The notes beneath the pieces were generated by a model. The model worked only from the letters and a program-made list of their open reading frames with translations. It was not told where the DNA came from and searched no databases. The translations under genes were made by a program, and so were the position numbers. Source: Aphrocallistes beatrix (Eukaryota > Porifera > Hexactinellida > Sceptrulophora > Aphrocallistidae). From it: a stretch of 64,000 nt of DNA. The first letter of the stretch is position 1. Each line of letters begins with the position of its first letter. The stretch lies in NCBI GenBank assembly GCA_963281255.1, contig OY725504.1:682001-746000 (forward strand). The letters are read 5' to 3'. Shown in pieces: positions 55,401 through 61,100 of the stretch.

Positions 55401-58123
55401 TCCATAAAATTAATCCTTAAAACTTGTAAAAATATTCTACTTAAATACTTGACACCTTCACTCAATTGTTTCACTCGTGTGTTACAAATATTCCAAATTC
55501 CTCCTAAAGGATGATAATGGTAGTATGGTAAACATAGAGGAAATCTACCGTAACTAATTTTGATGTAGTAGAACTAGATACAGGATTCTACCATCTGAAG
55601 TAGCTACATGTTCTCGAGTACGCAGTTTCCCATGATGTAACCAGCATTATTTCAGGACAGTTTAAAATTCCAAAATCTCTTATCTTTCTAAGCATACACA
55701 ATTGACTCGTTAGTACGTGCACAAGGAGCGATCAAAAAGTGTACATACTTTACACGGAGTTCGTATTAACTTGAGTTATTTGTATGTACTATCGTATACA
55801 AGGGATTTTAAAAGTTTATCTTTTTCCGTAGTTACATCTTAACCGGTATTCGAATTAGTGAAAGTGTACTGTCTTTCTACCGTAAGATTTGACCGGTTTA
55901 TTAGGCAAAAGTATATAAATTCATTTTAGCTATCGTATGATATTAAAATTTAGCTTTGTGACTTCTAAAATATTTCTGAAATTTTTAAAACTATATAGCT
56001 ATAGATATATGTTTTCTCGCCCTTTTATGAAATAAAGCCATTCTATATTCTCGAGTTCCATTCTCATTAAACCCTGAAGGAATCTTTTAGATTTACACAG
56101 GATTACACGTAGTGGATGCTGATCTCTTCGTTCATTGCTTTATATTGTTTCTCTATGGGAAAATATAGCTTTGGATAAGCCATCCTTTTCCCCAATCATT
56201 GATTAAAACAATAGATGATCGTCACATGATTTCATTCATTCATTCATTATTTCATCACTTTATTCATTATGTGAGCATTGATGGACCTTGATATTTGGAA
56301 TTCATCTTTGCAATTATGCAGCGTTTTTAACCATTTTTTAATCATCACAATACAAGATACATGGCTCTCATAGGATTCTTCTCACAGTTTTTCTGTATGT
56401 TAAGCACGTAATTTCACGCGCTCTAGCTTTAGCCAAGCACTGTATTGAATATGTGAGAAACAACTTGTATATTATTCAAACTGAACCATGGATATTTATT
56501 GGATTGTGAAAAGTGAAATGAATTGATATTTAACTGTGTAATAGGAAAAGGAGCGTGTTTTGGCTTGATGCAAATTTTTTTGTGATAAACAGACAAAATT
56601 TTCTAACTCAAATAACTTTATTTTAACTGTAGAATGCCCATCATTTATTGGCTTCGCACTTTTATGGCTTCAAGCCATATAAAATGGCTGGGAGACACCC
56701 GCGATTTCGGGGACACTGTGTCCCCAGTGGGCATTCAACGGTTAAAGTTGTAGTTAAATTCTAGCCTTTTACAATATCATTTGAAAGCTGTACACTTTAT
56801 GATTATAGCGAATGTCAGTCCCTCAATCAATTCTGAACAAGAAATTTTAATATAATATAAGACGCATGTTTCAGGATTGCATTTAACAATTGGTTCATTT
56901 CTAGTTGGTTCCATGGGAAACTGGACAGAACAGAAGCTGAACTTCGCCTCTCTGAGATTCAGACCCCAGGCGCCTACCTGGTTCGACAGAGTGTGAAGTC
57001 TGCAGACACCTACTGCATCTCCTTCATCTCGTCTCAGGGCATCATCCACTTCCGGATAATAGTGTACACGGGCTCCTACTTCATCGGAGGAAGAAGGTTC
57101 AGTAGTCTCTCTGACATAGTCGGATACTACATCAGCTATTCAACTGTAGTAGCCTCCGAAACACTCAAAATTCCGGTTCCCCCCAAAGTAAGGATTTTAT
57201 CAGATATGAACAGTGTATGTGTACATATACGTAAGAAATACGGAATTTACCACTGTACATAGTCTCCCTACACACAGTTAGCAACCCTATACACATCTGC
57301 AAACATACTGTAACTAAGCCACTCTAATACTGCTGTACAACATTGCATTATTTTCCTCTCATAAGAATGAGATTCTGTTCCTGTCCCAGTCCTATCTACT
57401 GATGGAATTCCGAATAAAATGTACCTAGACATAGTTCCAATTGACCCTTTCTCAAGATTGGAGGTATTCCTGTATCCATATATAGTCTGAAGAGTTGTCG
57501 GAGAGATATTCAGTCACATCTAACGGGCGTTATTTTGTAATTGATTTGCTATCCTTGGATTTTCATGTGAGAAGACAGCGGGGGCGGTCCCAGGAAATTA
57601 GCAAACCCGGGCCAAGGCGGGACCAAAGATGCCAATTCGAGGAAATGAGATCGAACCAGGGACAAATTCCCTGGGACCCCTCCTGGGAAACATCCTCGCT
57701 TGCTATGTATTCGTTACACTTGGTGAATCTTTTACATCGGTCAGCATGCACTACTAGTTCCCTCTTTTTCCTTATTTTCAATCGTTGCACTAAGCCCATT
57801 CATTTGTGTGTAGAATGAGATTACTACAGATTACTTCTCAGAGAATAGAATCTCTTTGGGTCCTGAGAAAGCTGAATAGATAAGATGCATTACCTTCTTT
57901 AAAACAAAAAAATATATTTCCTAGCTTGACATGTGCTGTATCTAGTATCAGATCAAAACTTTTTAGAATTCCTCTTTTCTTTATTTACCCGTGCTTAATC
58001 ATATTCAACTAAGTTTATCTTTATTTGTCCCATTTAATGGTTGATATCATGACGATATCGTCATTCATGTAGCATGTTGGTAAGGTTGAAACTCAACGAG
58101 AGAAAGTTGTCGAGATTTCGTTT

Positions 58124-58162
<39 letters not shown>

Positions 58163-61100
58163 GAGTTTTGATCTTACTAACATGCCACATGAATGACGAC
58201 ATCATCATGATGAATTCTCCTCTTTGCCTGGCTTCAACAAATTCTTGGAGAGGAATTGGCGCCAACTGGTGCCTAAAGACATCGAAAGGGACAGCCAACT
58301 GGCAATGAACTCTTCATTGATTATTGTCTGTATCTCTTTTCTTCGCGTTTATGCCATTCCTTACTGTGGCACGGAATGGAAATAACGTAACGGAAATTAT
58401 TTACTTTGTGAATACCACATGGAAAATATATGCTTTATAGAAAAAACTTCTACTCCCTGGGTTTCAGACCATCATACTCAATGAATAGAAATAAATCTTC
58501 CATCTCTCTCGTATGCTGTTTGAATACTATGGATATTGCGTGTGAAATCGGGGACGCGACATTAGTTCTACTCCTTATGTAGACGTTAGTTCTAATTTCA
58601 ATTTGTAGACGTTAGTTCTACTCCCAAAATTGTCCTGCATTTCAATGAGATATACTTGTATGTAAGAAGAAAGCGAAGAGCAGCATTTTGAGTTAAGAAT
58701 ATTGACCAAAGACTGTGAAAGAGGCATTTATGAATGGAGAGGTGGTTGAGTGGCATTTTAAGGGAGTGACAATGAATAACAGGGATAAATGCTACCTTTT
58801 GTTGAGAATCAATTGAAATAGTATGTTTTGTGCAGCATTTTGGATGAGGTATGTGAAGGAGAAGCAAATTTTATTGTAGAACTAATGCCAATTTTGGGAG
58901 TAGAACTAACGTTTACATTCAAAATAGAACTAACGTCTACATACGGAATAGAACTAATGCATGCGCCTCTGTGAAATATATCTCATTGATACCACTCTCC
59001 TCTAATGCGGACCCGATTTGAGCAGAGCTTTATCAAGAACAGCGTTCACCTCCTGATTGTGTGTCTTATGTACACATACTTATATTGCCATTTCTCCTCA
59101 TCTCCCTTGGTAGAAGAGGAGGAAGCATTTTCTAGCGATAATAGATTCCATATCATTGGACTCTGAGCTATAAATGTACTATTCCTGATTGCTTTCAAAT
59201 AAAATAATTTAAATACATCTTTCTACAGGGAGCAGTCACCACTCAAGTTCGAATAATGGCAGTTGACAACTACACCCAATCTCAGGAGACGGAAGAGCTT
59301 AGGTAATTCAGTAGAATAATTCTGCAACAGTTCAAACTGCGAATCTAAGATATAGTATACTATGTATTGTATACTTTATTCTGAACAAGGCTGGATTCGG
59401 TTAACCGGCTAACCGCCGTCAATCACGGTTAATGGTTAAGAAAATCTTGGATCGGTTAGCCGATCTGCTTTATTTTCTAAATATTTAGACTAATTTCATT
59501 GTTTTCCGATGAAGATTCATGAATATTAGTTCTAAAATTTTTATATTACAATATTATTACAATTTTTCTATCCAAATAGTATAGTATATCGAAACCACTG
59601 AAGATTATAAATTTTTCAATATCAGGTTAAATATTAGTCGACAAATCCATATTTATACTAATTAATATTGACATCGGTTAACCGGTTAACCGCCCTGGAG
59701 GAAACCAAAATAACCGACCCCGAATATCGGTTAACCAACCCCAGCCCTGTTCTGAATTAGTATGTAGTAGTGTGTCATTGATGACTGAAATCTCTGACAT
59801 AACAATACTTATCTTGAATGTATATTGTTAAAGTTTCCTATATGCAGTTGACTCCGCTTAATTGGGACAAATCTCTAAGAACGGACAAGTTCACATACAC
59901 AGAAGATAATACAAAATTACATCGGTTAATTGGGAACTTAATCGATACAAAAGGCCGTGACTCGATGTGTCCCATTAAGTGGAGTCGACTTTACTTGTAC
60001 TGTCAGTTCTAAGCACACAACCAATACACTCATTCTAATTTCTTGAGTCTTGACAAATGCATTACAATCTAGCTTTCGTCGCGGGGATATTTTCATCGTG
60101 TTATCTGAAATCAACGAGGCTCTGCACTGGGCTAAATCTAACAGAACCGGTGAGACTGGAATGGTTCCAAGAGACCTGTTCATGGACGTGGTCAGTCTGT
60201 GAGTCACGAATATTAATATTTGAATGAATGCTAAAGCTACTATGATTTGTTGTTCAGAAGATTCCAATGTTGTTTTAACGCTGATTTTGTTAGACGAAAC
60301 TGGTGGATGTATGTGCTGGGAAGCCATGGTTCCATGACAATATCTCCAGAGACCAGTCTCAAGCTCTTGTAGCACAAGGTGAAATCATGGTTCAAAACTG
60401 TACTGCCCTGTATATATGTGATCTGTTTTCTTCAGAGTTGTTTTAAGACAGTTGCATAGATAATATACATGCCAACCTGAGCCATAATAAAATCGGGACA
60501 CAGCGTTGAATTTCGCGGGACATGGCGGGACGCAAAAGAAAAGTACTATACACATAGAATACAAAAAAAGCGGGACACTCGTGAAAATTAGCTCAATAGA
60601 AGGTGAAAAAAACGGGACAGTTGGCAAGTATGAGAGAATTTAAAATTACAGTCGTTATTATGAACTCGCTTAACATGAACATTCGTTTATAATGAACGAA
60701 CCTTCTGGTCCCAATTTCATTATTTACATAAGATTTGTATTGAATCAAGTCTGCTTAATATGAAGTCGTTCTATTGTGAAAAAAATTTTTTGTCCCCTGG
60801 TGGTATTAAGCGACCCTGACTGTAACTGTACAGCATCATATTCACTTTCTTTGCTCCTAAATATCGTTCTAATCAACCAATTAACATTGTCATGAAATCC
60901 TAACAATACGCATGAACCCTACGGTGAGGTCTGTGCTTATTCAAGTGGTAATTACACCTTATCCTTGTCAAAAACTGTCATCATATGTATGTAGTCATTT
61001 GGACCTTTACAGTTTCTACAACAGCACACATTACACATGCACTGACAGCTGATTGCGTGCACCCCTACATGTATGAACATTTCTAGGAATTGCTTTCTTT

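Noticed and set aside
60191-60204. Use of the stronger-looking donor CT|GTGAGT at 60199 for RASA1 exon 4
   Set aside because: It gives phase 2 and runs into a stop codon in the next exon. The donor at 60191 (GTG|GTCAGT) keeps the SH2 frame.
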